A stretch of DNA of 21,535 bases. Source: Oscillospiraceae bacterium. GTDB lineage: Bacteria > Bacillota > Clostridia > Saccharofermentanales > Saccharofermentanaceae. The stretch's first letter is position 1, and each line of letters opens with the position of its first letter. This document shows, one piece after another, positions 14,978 to 21,535 of this stretch. The stretch spans positions 1 through 21,535 of the forward strand of contig CACXGG010000188.1 in assembly GCA_902767145.1 (NCBI GenBank), given 5' to 3'. Under the pieces are notes generated by a model. It saw only the letters and a list, made by a program, of their open reading frames with translations. It was not told the DNA's origin and made no database searches. The translations under genes and the position numbers were made by a program.

Positions 14978-15564
14978 GGATCGTTATAGCTACAGGCAAT
15001 AATGATAAGGTAAGAGAGATAAACGAGATCCTTCAGGGGACAGGATTTGAAGCTGTTTCCATGAAGTCCATCGGAATCGATCCGGACATCGTGGAGGATG
15101 CTGATTCCTTCAGGGGCAATGCCCTTAAGAAGGCCATGGCAGTACATGAATATACAGATGATATCGTGATGGCAGACGACTCAGGTCTCTGTATCGACGC
15201 TCTTGACGGCGCTCCCGGTATATATTCCTCCAGATTCTGCGGTGAGGATTCCACCTACGAAGAGAAGTTCAAAAAGATCTTCGAGATGCTGAAGGATGTT
15301 CCTGAAGAGAAGAGGACAGCACACTTTACCTGCGCCATCGCAGTCGTATATCCCGACGGATCCAGCTTTACCGTGGAGGAGATCTTCGAGGGAGTGCTCC
15401 ACGAAGAGCCTAAGGGAGAGAATGGTTTCGGCTATGATCCCATCTTCTATGTGCCTGAATACGGCATGACATCTGCGGAGATGAGCCCCGCCATGAAACA
15501 CAGCATGAGCCACCGCGGAAAGGCACTTCGTGCGATGGTTGAAAAGCTGGTTGAAAAGTGTTAA
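14974..15564 (+). CDS. rdgB: XTP/dITP pyrophosphatase (RdgB/HAM1 family)
   Basis: Hydrolyses non-canonical purine nucleotides (dITP, XTP, ITP) to the monophosphate and pyrophosphate, keeping them out of DNA and RNA. 196 residues. Motifs: TGNNDKVREI at 7-16, the active-site segment ADDSGLCIDALDGAPGIYSSRF, NGFGYDPIF and SHRGKALRAM near the end, all standard. It begins by ATGA overlap with rsmF, so the two are co-translated. The first four genes from argS thus form one block; a 71-bp gap with two palindromes then precedes pheB. Confidence 0.95.
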   Translation: MRIVIATGNNDKVREINEILQGTGFEAVSMKSIGIDPDIVEDADSFRGNALKKAMAVHEYTDDIVMADDSGLCIDALDGAPGIYSSRFCGEDSTYEEKFKKIFEMLKDVPEEKRTAHFTCAIAVVYPDGSSFTVEEIFEGVLHEEPKGENGFGYDPIFYVPEYGMTSAEMSPAMKHSMSHRGKALRAMVEKLVEKC

Positions 15565-15572
15565 TATCGTTC

Positions 15573-15582
15573 GTACGCGTAC
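15573..15582. repeat. Perfect palindrome upstream of pheB-hom
   Basis: GTACGCGTAC is its own reverse complement and lies in the 71-bp gap between rdgB and pheB. A TACAAT that could act as a -10 box overlaps its end (15580-15585), so a bound repressor here would block it. An operator role is inferred. Confidence 0.5.
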
Positions 15583-15586
15583 AATT

Positions 15587-15603
15587 GTCCACCGTATGTG
15601 GAC
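15587..15603 (+). repeat. Short hairpin upstream of pheB
   Basis: GTCCAC and GTGGAC form a 6-bp perfect stem around CGTAT. No T run follows, so it is not an intrinsic terminator. It could lie at the 5' end of a pheB-hom transcript or be a second protein-binding site. Confidence 0.5.
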
Positions 15604-15635
15604 TGTCTGAATAAAGAAGAGGAGGGACTTTACAC

Positions 15636-16082
15636 ATGGAAATGGAAACGACAGAATATTATCTCGTTGACAAAAAGGTCCTTCCGGAAGTCTTTATCAA
15701 GGTCATGGAAGTCAAGCAGCGCCTTAATACAGGCGAGTCTGTATCCGTAAACGAAGCGGTGAGGAAGACAGGGCTTTCCAGGAGCGCGTACTATAAGTAT
15801 AAGGATTCCGTTCTTCCTTTCTTTGAGGCAACTAACGGCAAGAAGGTGACAGTCCTTATCACAGTAGAGAATTTCCAGGGAATCCTGTCCTCGATACTCA
15901 ATATAATCGCAGAGTCCAGGGCCAATATCCTGACCATCAATCAGAACATCCCCATCAACGGACTTGCGGATATCTCAGTCTCCATGGAGACACTCAATAT
16001 GTTCGGTTCCGTAGAGGATATCGTAACAGACATCAAGAGGATCGCGGGAGTCCGTGAATGCAGGGTACTGGGAAGAGAATAA
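15636..16082 (+). CDS. pheB: ACT-domain protein PheB (UPF0735)
   Basis: 148 residues. The N-terminal part (about 1-62) is helical with an HTH-like stretch, SVNEAVRKTGLSRSAYYKYKDSV. The C-terminal part (about 68-146) is an ACT amino-acid-binding domain (KVTVLITVENFQGILSSILNIIAESRANILTINQNIPING). This matches the UPF0735/PheB proteins commonly found beside hom in Clostridia and Bacilli. ACT domains usually sense amino acids; its ligand and target are not known. The start ATG 15636 follows GGAGG at 15621-15625. Hom follows after 33 bp, so the two are almost certainly co-expressed, which suggests a regulatory link to the threonine/methionine branch. Confidence 0.9.
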   Translation: MEMETTEYYLVDKKVLPEVFIKVMEVKQRLNTGESVSVNEAVRKTGLSRSAYYKYKDSVLPFFEATNGKKVTVLITVENFQGILSSILNIIAESRANILTINQNIPINGLADISVSMETLNMFGSVEDIVTDIKRIAGVRECRVLGRE

Positions 16083-16115
16083 ACAGATAATAAAAGTGAA
16101 TGGAGATATAAGAAA

Positions 16116-17333
16116 ATGATCAACGTAGCAATTTTGGGATTCGGTGTAGTCGGAGCAGGCGTAGCCGAAGTATTGTCGATGAATGCCGACAAGATCTCAA
16201 GACACATGGGAGAGGATGTTAAGGTAAAATACATCCTTGATATCAGGGATTTCCCCGGAAGCCCCTTTGAAAGCCTTGTCACCCACGATGCCGACCAGGT
16301 ATTCGGTGACCCTGACGTAAGCGTCGTAGTAGAGACCATCGGCGGCGCAAGGATCGCTTATGAGTATACGAAGAGAGCACTCTCTTCCGGAAAGTCTGTT
16401 GTAACCAGCAACAAGGAGCTTGTTGCTACCCACGGCGTCGAGCTCATGCAGATCGCCAAGGACAATGGCTGCAGATATCTCTTTGAGGCTGCAGTAGGCG
16501 GTGGTATCCCCATCATCAGGCCTCTCCACAGATGTCTTGCAGGAAATAAGATCATGAGGATCGCAGGTATCGTCAACGGTACCACAAACTATATCCTTAC
16601 AAATATGAGGACATCAGGCCTTTCCTACGAGGAAGTGCTTAAGCAGGCTCAGGAGAAGGGATATGCCGAGCAGGATCCCACAGCTGACGTTGAGGGTATC
16701 GATGCCCAGAGAAAGCTGTCCATCCTTTCCTCCATCGCCCTGGAAGGTGACTATGTATCTCCCGATGAGATCCATACTGACGGTATCTCCGGCATTACAT
16801 TGAACGATATCAACTTTGCAACGAAGATCAACTGTTCCATCAAGCTCCTGGCTGTATTCTCCCATATGGACGATCAGAAGCCTTCAGCTTATGTAGCACC
16901 TCACTTTGTAGCGAAAAAGTCCCAGCTTGCCCCCGTGGAAGGTGTTTTCAATGCCATCCTCGTAAAGGGTAATGCAGTAGGTACCACCATGTATTACGGA
17001 AGAGGAGCAGGTAAGCTTCCCACGGCTTCAGCTGTTGTAGGTGACGTCCTTGAGGCAGCACTTCCCGCCGAGAGAAACGCATATTCATCTGACTGGCACT
17101 TTACTGATGCTTCCAGGGTAACTGCTGATTATGAGGATGTGGTAACAAATATCGTCGTAAGGGCAAAAGCAGGCTCCATGGAGAACCTGGTGGATAAGTT
17201 CTCTGCCTATACCGTCAAGTCTGTATGGGACGGAAATGACTGCAGTGCAGTTATCGTATTCGGTATCGCACACAAGGATATCGATGCTCTCGTAAAGTCA
17301 GTGGAAGGTAATTGGATGCATTACATGGAGTGA
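16116..17333 (+). CDS. hom: Homoserine dehydrogenase
   Basis: Reduces aspartate semialdehyde to homoserine with NAD(P)H, the branch point to threonine and methionine. 405 residues. The nucleotide-binding fold opens with AILGFGVVGAGV; TSNKELVA, AAVGGGIPIIRPL, GIVNGTTNYIL and DVEGIDAQRKLSIL mark the catalytic domain; GRGAGKLPTASAVVGD ends it near residue 310. The remaining roughly 95 residues are shorter than usual. The segment VTNIVVRAKAGSMENLVDKF looks like an ACT domain without its usual D-x-PG turn, so feedback control may be altered. Start ATG 16116 with GGAG 10 bp upstream. Its last 13 bp overlap the end of the opposing CmpB-family gene. An intrinsic terminator follows at 17408-17435. Confidence 0.95.
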   Translation: MINVAILGFGVVGAGVAEVLSMNADKISRHMGEDVKVKYILDIRDFPGSPFESLVTHDADQVFGDPDVSVVVETIGGARIAYEYTKRALSSGKSVVTSNKELVATHGVELMQIAKDNGCRYLFEAAVGGGIPIIRPLHRCLAGNKIMRIAGIVNGTTNYILTNMRTSGLSYEEVLKQAQEKGYAEQDPTADVEGIDAQRKLSILSSIALEGDYVSPDEIHTDGISGITLNDINFATKINCSIKLLAVFSHMDDQKPSAYVAPHFVAKKSQLAPVEGVFNAILVKGNAVGTTMYYGRGAGKLPTASAVVGDVLEAALPAERNAYSSDWHFTDASRVTADYEDVVTNIVVRAKAGSMENLVDKFSAYTVKSVWDGNDCSAVIVFGIAHKDIDALVKSVEGNWMHYME

Positions 17334-18160
17334 AGACGGGACTGAAGGTCTTTTATGATCTCCTTGTAGTCTCTGTGTCTTACACCCGGGAAAACATTGA
17401 GCATACGGCCGGCACCATAGTGCCGGCTTTTTATTATGGACTGCCTTATCTCTTCGGCACGCTTTTCCAGCTCTATACGGCTCTCCCTGGCGGCGTCCTT
17501 TATCTCGGCTTTGGCCAGGGCTGCACGCACGCGTTTTTCCTGGGCGGCCTGGGTGGTCTTGAGCGCGTTGCTGCCGATCCTGTCTGACATCCGATCGCTC
17601 AGGTCCTTAAGGGATGATCCGATCCTGTCCAGCTCAGCCAGCTTTTTGTTGAGGCCTATAAGGGTCAGGGCTGTGATGACAGTATCGGCGATCAGGAGGA
17701 TATAGAAAGATACGAGAAGTGGGATGTTGAGCATATTTCCCATGAGGACCTGTACTGCCATGGCGATGCCTTTGTGGGCGATCTTTATGGCAAATACCAC
17801 AGCCAGTCCCCAGATAAAGCTGAAGGCGGGACAGATATATCCGTTCAGGTTGAGGGGCATATCGGAGTAGTCCCACCATCTGGCGTGGAAACACTTATCC
17901 AGGATAAAGCCTGCGATGAGCTCGATGACCGTGGTGAAGACGATGCCCTCAAGGAACAGGAGGATAAAGCTGTCGGATCCTATGAGATAGTAGAAATAGA
18001 GAACGGCCGTCATGCCGAATCCGTAGACAGGGCATACCGGGCCGTTTAAAAATCCTCTGTTGACTATATTGCCTTTGACTGAAGCGTGGAAGATAACTTC
18101 GACTACCCAGCCGATAAGGGAATATATGATAAAGAACCACAAGACTTCGTTGAGTGTCAT
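17321..18160 (-). CDS. CmpB-family (PF06541) membrane protein, annotated as putative ABC transporter permease
   Basis: 279 residues. The N-terminal roughly 165 residues hold about five membrane segments with the family motifs IYSLIGWVVEVIFHA, NRGFLNGPVCPVYGFG, LDKCFHARWWDYSDMPLNLNG and CPAFSFIWGLAV. The C-terminal roughly 110 residues are a charged cytoplasmic helix (LNKKLAELDRIGSSLKDLSDRM onwards). The family name suggests an ABC permease, but no ATPase partner is nearby and the actual function is unknown. It starts 5 bp after the glutamine-synthetase-like gene and has no clear ribosome site, so translational coupling is likely. Its 3' end overlaps hom by 13 bp and carries hom's terminator in its coding sequence. 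Confidence 0.8.
   Translation of the reverse strand: MTLNEVLWFFIIYSLIGWVVEVIFHASVKGNIVNRGFLNGPVCPVYGFGMTAVLYFYYLIGSDSFILLFLEGIVFTTVIELIAGFILDKCFHARWWDYSDMPLNLNGYICPAFSFIWGLAVVFAIKIAHKGIAMAVQVLMGNMLNIPLLVSFYILLIADTVITALTLIGLNKKLAELDRIGSSLKDLSDRMSDRIGSNALKTTQAAQEKRVRAALAKAEIKDAARESRIELEKRAEEIRQSIIKSRHYGAGRMLNVFPGVRHRDYKEIIKDLQSRLHSM
17408..17435 (+). terminator. Intrinsic terminator of hom, inside the CmpB-family gene
   Basis: GCCGGCAC (17408-17415) pairs perfectly with GTGCCGGC (17420-17427) around CATA, followed by TTTTTATT on the plus strand. It lies 75 bp after the hom stop. On the minus strand the same bases encode residues about 242-251 (KSRHYGAGR) of the CmpB-family protein; no T run follows the hairpin in that direction, so it should be one-way. 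Confidence 0.9.
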
Positions 18161-18165
18161 GGTGA

Positions 18166-20076
18166 TCAGATCTGGTTGTCGCAGTATTCCTTATAAAGTA
18201 CAGCCAGTTCGTTCATATCCTGGTTCATCTTGACCTGGAGCCTTGAGATATCCTTAAGGTTCTTGGCCTCGATGGCGTGCTTGATGGATGTGAATACAGA
18301 AGTCGTCTCATCAGTATTCTTAGCAAGTGACATCCTGATGCTGTCGATGTCAGACCAGGCTACATCGTCGATCATATTGGATGTGGAATGCTTCTTTGTA
18401 TAACCGCGGAGCGTTACCAGGTTAGAGGGGATGATCCTCTCAAGGAGCTCATACTGCCACTTATCCAGCATGGCGTGGGAGTAGGAGGAAAGGATCCTGT
18501 CATTGAAGACGCCGCCTGCGCAGAGGATGTCCGTAACGGAATCTGCGGAGATGAAGTTCTTCAGTGAATCATATACTGTGGCAGGAGGAGTTCCGAAGAG
18601 CTTATCTCTCTCGTCCTCTGTCATATCCTCGAAGATATCATCCTCGCATCTGTAGAGACGGTCTGCCTCCAGATAGTCACCGGGTGTGCCGTAGGGCTTG
18701 ACAAATTCAGCCTCAAGAGAAGAAGTGTCCTTTCCGGACTTAAGTGCATAGTCGATACCGTCCAGCATGCACTGATAGATAGCTGAAAGGCAGAGATATG
18801 TATTCGTGTGGGGGTTAGGGGAGCGGAGCTCGAACCTTGTAGCCTTGGGATTGTTCTCTGTCCTTACGAGACCCAGGAGAACGGAACGGTTCCTGGAAGG
18901 GGACAGCACGTCCTTTCCGATGGAGGCTACCGCATGGGTGGGGGCCTCGAATCCGGGCTGAAGTCTCATAAATGCATCAGTCGTGGCAGATACGAAGGGA
19001 TTGATAAGATCGTAGTTCTTCATGATGCCCATGAGGGAACCCCAGCCGATCTTGCTCAGGAAATCCTTCTGCATATCCCTGGGAGCGAAGAGGTTGATCT
19101 TCTTTCCGTTCTTAAGGAATGCAACTGCATTTACATGTGTATGCTCACCAGAACCTGCGACTCCGGGGATAGGCTTAGCATCAAAGCTTACCTCAAGGCC
19201 GTGCATACGGAAGATCTCCTTGATGAGGATCCTGGCCGTAAGCTCATAATCTGCACCCTGAAGGGCATCTGAATATCTCCAGTCCACCTCCAGCTGCTCC
19301 ATGATGCTGTGGAAGTCTCCTGATGAAGTAACAGCAGCCTTTACGCCGCCTACTTCCTTATGTCCCATCTCGGGATTGAAGCCGTACTGGTCGAGTACCA
19401 GGATGACCTGCTCGAGAGCTGTCCTTACGACGCCCTTTGTCCTCTTCCAGTATGATTCCTTAAGGGTCTGGGAGATGGAGAGCTGCTCAGTGGAGATCTT
19501 CTCGTCCGGGGAGTTTACCCAGAACTCAAGCTCTGTAGCCATGATAAGGGTGATCTTGGAAAGGTCTTCGGGCTCAAAGCCGTATTCCTCGCAGAGCTCC
19601 CTGTTGTTCTCGAAGATATCGAAGAGCCTCTTTTCGAAGTAATCAGCGCTCTTCTTAAGGACTGACCTGGAGCATACAGGCTCTCCGTTGTGGAGAAGGA
19701 AGGAGGGGATACGGAGTGTTCCCACGGGAAGTCCCGTGACCGTATCTATGTGCTCATAGTTGTAATCAACATACCAGACTACTTCCGAGTCGGGTACCAG
19801 ATCTACCTTACCGTCGTTAAGGGTGGCGATGCCGGGAAGGACAACGGAAGAACCGTCTGTCTGTACCGCATCTCCGTTTAAGTAATTTTCAAGATTGTCG
19901 TGGAAGTCCTTGATGGGGATCTTCTCGTCCGTGTCATTTCCTGCCAGATCTACAGCTGCCAGAGAAACGAACCTTATCTCGGGATGTGCCTCAAGTATTG
20001 CTGTAATGTCCGAGACAGAATGCTTCTCGGGGGGGATGATGCTGACAAGATCAGGATATACCTTGAATTCAGTCAT
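18166..20076 (-). CDS. Glutamine-synthetase-like ligase, large Clostridia-type form
   Basis: 636 residues, against about 440-470 for ordinary GlnA. The N-terminal beta-grasp part includes TDGSSVVLPG (73-82). The catalytic domain has ELEFW (E182, E184), HKEVGG (E241), GSGEHTH (H312), SRNRS (R395, R397) and RFELRSPNP (E416). These keep five of the six usual metal ligands by eye alignment; the glutamate that follows in a GQNE-like motif in GSI is replaced (GGVKAAV). There is no NLYDLP adenylylation site. The last roughly 190 residues form a helical extension with no recognised domain. It probably makes glutamine from glutamate and ammonia, but another amino acid or amine substrate is possible. 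Start ATG at 20076 with TAGGAA upstream; it leads a two-gene operon with the CmpB-family gene. Confidence 0.85.
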   Translation of the reverse strand: MTEFKVYPDLVSIIPPEKHSVSDITAILEAHPEIRFVSLAAVDLAGNDTDEKIPIKDFHDNLENYLNGDAVQTDGSSVVLPGIATLNDGKVDLVPDSEVVWYVDYNYEHIDTVTGLPVGTLRIPSFLLHNGEPVCSRSVLKKSADYFEKRLFDIFENNRELCEEYGFEPEDLSKITLIMATELEFWVNSPDEKISTEQLSISQTLKESYWKRTKGVVRTALEQVILVLDQYGFNPEMGHKEVGGVKAAVTSSGDFHSIMEQLEVDWRYSDALQGADYELTARILIKEIFRMHGLEVSFDAKPIPGVAGSGEHTHVNAVAFLKNGKKINLFAPRDMQKDFLSKIGWGSLMGIMKNYDLINPFVSATTDAFMRLQPGFEAPTHAVASIGKDVLSPSRNRSVLLGLVRTENNPKATRFELRSPNPHTNTYLCLSAIYQCMLDGIDYALKSGKDTSSLEAEFVKPYGTPGDYLEADRLYRCEDDIFEDMTEDERDKLFGTPPATVYDSLKNFISADSVTDILCAGGVFNDRILSSYSHAMLDKWQYELLERIIPSNLVTLRGYTKKHSTSNMIDDVAWSDIDSIRMSLAKNTDETTSVFTSIKHAIEAKNLKDISRLQVKMNQDMNELAVLYKEYCDNQI

Positions 20077-20113
20077 ATTGATTGTTCCTACCGCTTCTTT
20101 ATAAATTCACTGT

Positions 20114-20122
20114 ATTCTATCA
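20114..20122 (-). promoter_or_regulatory. Extended -10 promoter of the glutamine-synthetase-like gene
   Basis: On the minus strand TGATAGAAT is an extended -10 with one mismatch to TATAAT, 37 bp before ATG 20076. The -35 region is weak (TTAAAA). It lies in the AT-rich divergent gap of 90 bp; a 10-bp palindrome TTAATATTAA (20138-20147) is just upstream. Confidence 0.45.
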
Positions 20123-20166
20123 TATTTAACTTGATTTTTAATATTAAGTTGTTGCAAAATCATCCC

Positions 20167-20946
20167 ATGAGAAATTCTTTGTTGGATATATTCAAAATAG
20201 ACGACGTCGGGAAGCGGATTTCTGTGCGTATCATATTCGCAGCCATGCTCCTGATGCGCGTTTCGATATATCTCTGTCCCATCGGAGACAACGATTTTGA
20301 TCAGTTTTACTACTGGTTCCTGGATGTGGGATCCGATATGGACAAGATGGCATCAGTGACCTTGGCAGATGTTCCCATTACCCGGGGCAATCTCCTGAAC
20401 CTCTTATCCATCGTGGTCATAGATTTCCTGTGCATCGTGGGATCCTACCTTTATGTGGCTCTCTATATCAGGGATTACAGGCTTAAGGGCCTTTCCCCCA
20501 GAAGACCCCTTGATGCTTCCAATATACTCTTACGCTTAATTATCATCTCCCTGATCACTGCATTTTTGTATATTCCGCTCTTTATATTGGTATTGTATTT
20601 ATTTCTGATTTTTATTATCATCTTCCCGTGCATGGCGATGTATCCCGCATGTTTTCTGTCAGGAGACTCCGGGATATTCGATTCGGCAGTGCAGGCGGTA
20701 AACCGCACAAAGGGATATTTCATCGTAAATATGAGGAATTTCAGCTTGATACTGCTGGGCTTTTTCATCCTTGACGGGGTTGCTTCCCTTATAGGACACT
20801 TTCTTCCTGCCGCCGGGTACGTCTTAAGGCCTTTGGTTGCAGTATTTGCGCTTCTGTCCTGTGCACGTTATATCGGAATGGTCTACTGCAGGATGCTCGA
20901 GATCCCGGGTAACCGCCGCCGACCCCCGGCACGGCCGGCCGCTTAA
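20167..20946 (+). CDS. Multi-pass membrane protein of unknown function
   Basis: 259 residues with about five or six hydrophobic segments: near residues 18-38 (IIFAAMLLMRVSIYLC), 77-101, 120-155 (a long ISLITAFLYIPLFILVLYLF stretch) and two or three from about 195 to the end. The pattern SGIFDSAVQAVNRTKGYFIVNMRNF before the last segments recalls DUF975-like and related integral membrane proteins, but I cannot assign it. The tail is basic and Pro-rich (GNRRRPPARPAA) and its DNA is unusually GC-rich. ATG 20167 is the earliest sensible start, yet it has no Shine-Dalgarno; GTG 20224 (before RIIFAAM) has a weak GGGAAG site. It is transcribed divergently from the glutamine-synthetase-like gene, with no obvious partner. 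Confidence 0.7.
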   Translation: MRNSLLDIFKIDDVGKRISVRIIFAAMLLMRVSIYLCPIGDNDFDQFYYWFLDVGSDMDKMASVTLADVPITRGNLLNLLSIVVIDFLCIVGSYLYVALYIRDYRLKGLSPRRPLDASNILLRLIIISLITAFLYIPLFILVLYLFLIFIIIFPCMAMYPACFLSGDSGIFDSAVQAVNRTKGYFIVNMRNFSLILLGFFILDGVASLIGHFLPAAGYVLRPLVAVFALLSCARYIGMVYCRMLEIPGNRRRPPARPAA

Positions 20947-21016
20947 CAGATAATGATGCTTCAGCTGAGGCAAAGTTATATACAGATTTAATTAACATAG
21001 ATGGAGGTTGACTTTA

Positions 21017-21535
21017 ATGGACAACAACGAATTAGCGATCTTAAAGCACACTGAGTGGCAGGGAAAGATCGAGGTTATCGCACGTGCTCCCGTAAGTTCC
21101 AAGGAGGATCTTGCAGTAGCATATACACCCGGTGTAGCAGCACCCTGCCTTGAGATCTCTGACAATACTGATCTTTCCTACAAGTACACGAGAAGACATA
21201 ACCTTGTAGCAGTAGTTACAGACGGTACAGCAGTTCTCGGACTCGGTGATATCGGACCTGAGGCCGGTATGCCCGTTATGGAAGGTAAGTGTGCTCTCTT
21301 CAAGGCATTCGGTGACGTAGACGCTTTCCCTCTCTGCATCCGTTCCAAGGACGTGGACGAGATCGTTGATACAGTTGCTCTCCTTGCCGGTTCCTTCGGC
21401 GGTGTCAACCTTGAGGATATCTCCGCTCCCAGATGCTTCGAGATCGAGAAGAAGCTCAAGGAGAGGGAAGATGTCGATATCCCGATCTTCCACGATGACC
21501 AGCATGGTACAGCTGTTATCACACTTGCAGGTATG
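21017..21535 (+). CDS. Malic enzyme (oxaloacetate-decarboxylating malate dehydrogenase), N-terminal part
   Basis: The first 173 codons are seen; the gene runs off the window. Converts malate to pyruvate and CO2 with NAD(P)+. Motifs: [11 protein letters not shown] with the catalytic tyrosine, [34 protein letters not shown] with the catalytic lysine, and the metal-binding FHDDQHGTA. This is the short bacterial form without a fused phosphotransacetylase as far as can be seen (the C-terminus is missing). ATG 21017 follows GGAGG at 21003-21007. The 70-bp gap upstream has a possible TATATA (20977-20982) but no clear promoter. NAD versus NADP use cannot be judged from this part. Confidence 0.93.
   Translation, partial: MDNNELAILKHTEWQGKIEVIARAPVSSKEDLAVAYTPGVAAPCLEISDNTDLSYKYTRRHNLVAVVTDGTAVLGLGDIGPEAGMPVMEGKCALFKAFGDVDAFPLCIRSKDVDEIVDTVALLAGSFGGVNLEDISAPRCFEIEKKLKEREDVDIPIFHDDQHGTAVITLAGM

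Noticed and set aside
15587..15603. Hairpin after rdgB as an intrinsic terminator
   Set aside because: No run of T follows the stem.
18808..19272. Plus-strand open frame of 154 codons within the glutamine-synthetase-like gene
   Set aside because: Shadow of a strongly conserved coding gene on the other strand; its product resembles no known protein and there is no ribosome site.
19900..20166. N-terminal extension of the orphan membrane protein back to 19900
   Set aside because: It would overlap the glutamine-synthetase-like gene by 177 bp and read antisense codons. The membrane-protein character begins only after ATG 20167.

Overview
The window looks like chromosomal DNA from a low-to-moderate GC Firmicute of class Clostridia. 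The reasons are dense operons with strong GGAGG ribosome sites, heavy AGA/AGG arginine codon use, a PheB (ACT)-homoserine dehydrogenase pair, a CmpB-family (PF06541) membrane protein, and a large Clostridia-type glutamine-synthetase-like protein. The genus cannot be fixed from the sequence alone; a rumen/gut-type clostridium is a guess. I found no tRNA, rRNA, CRISPR array, transposase or phage gene. No gene-free stretch exceeds 300 bases; the largest gaps are about 70-92 bp.

Layout. (1) 45-4422, plus strand: a tight operon of a bacterial PH-domain protein, a Sir2 deacylase, a membrane-anchored MutS-like ATPase and diaminopimelate decarboxylase (LysA). (2) 4515-9029, plus strand: a four-gene signalling operon. 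It encodes a protein kinase with an N-terminal PIN-like region, a vWA (TerY-like) protein, a membrane-tethered PP2C phosphatase and a Lys/Ala/Glu-rich coiled-coil protein. (3) 9030-9995, minus strand: an MraY-family phosphosugar transferase that abuts the signalling operon tail to tail with no spacer. (4) 10106-17333, plus strand: argS, an M3 oligoendopeptidase, an RsmF-type rRNA methyltransferase, rdgB, pheB and hom; the first four are nearly seamless. (5) 17321-20076, minus strand: a glutamine-synthetase-like gene followed by the CmpB-family gene, whose end overlaps the end of hom. (6) 20167-20946, plus strand: an unrecognised membrane protein. (7) From 21017, plus strand: a malic enzyme cut off by the window end.

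How the genes work together. lysA and hom are two branches of the aspartate-family amino acid pathway, and pheB supplies a free-standing ACT domain beside a hom whose own ACT region looks degenerate. The translation and housekeeping block (argS, rsmF, rdgB, M3 peptidase) is ordinary.

The least ordinary block is 4515-9029. Its kinase, vWA and PP2C genes match the arrangement that comparative genomics calls the TerY-P triad. Here there are no ter genes in view, and a fourth gene encodes a coiled-coil protein that shares a short acidic/aromatic C-terminal motif with the vWA protein. Both convergent junctions in the window carry an intrinsic terminator for the plus-strand operon inside the coding sequence of the opposing minus-strand gene.
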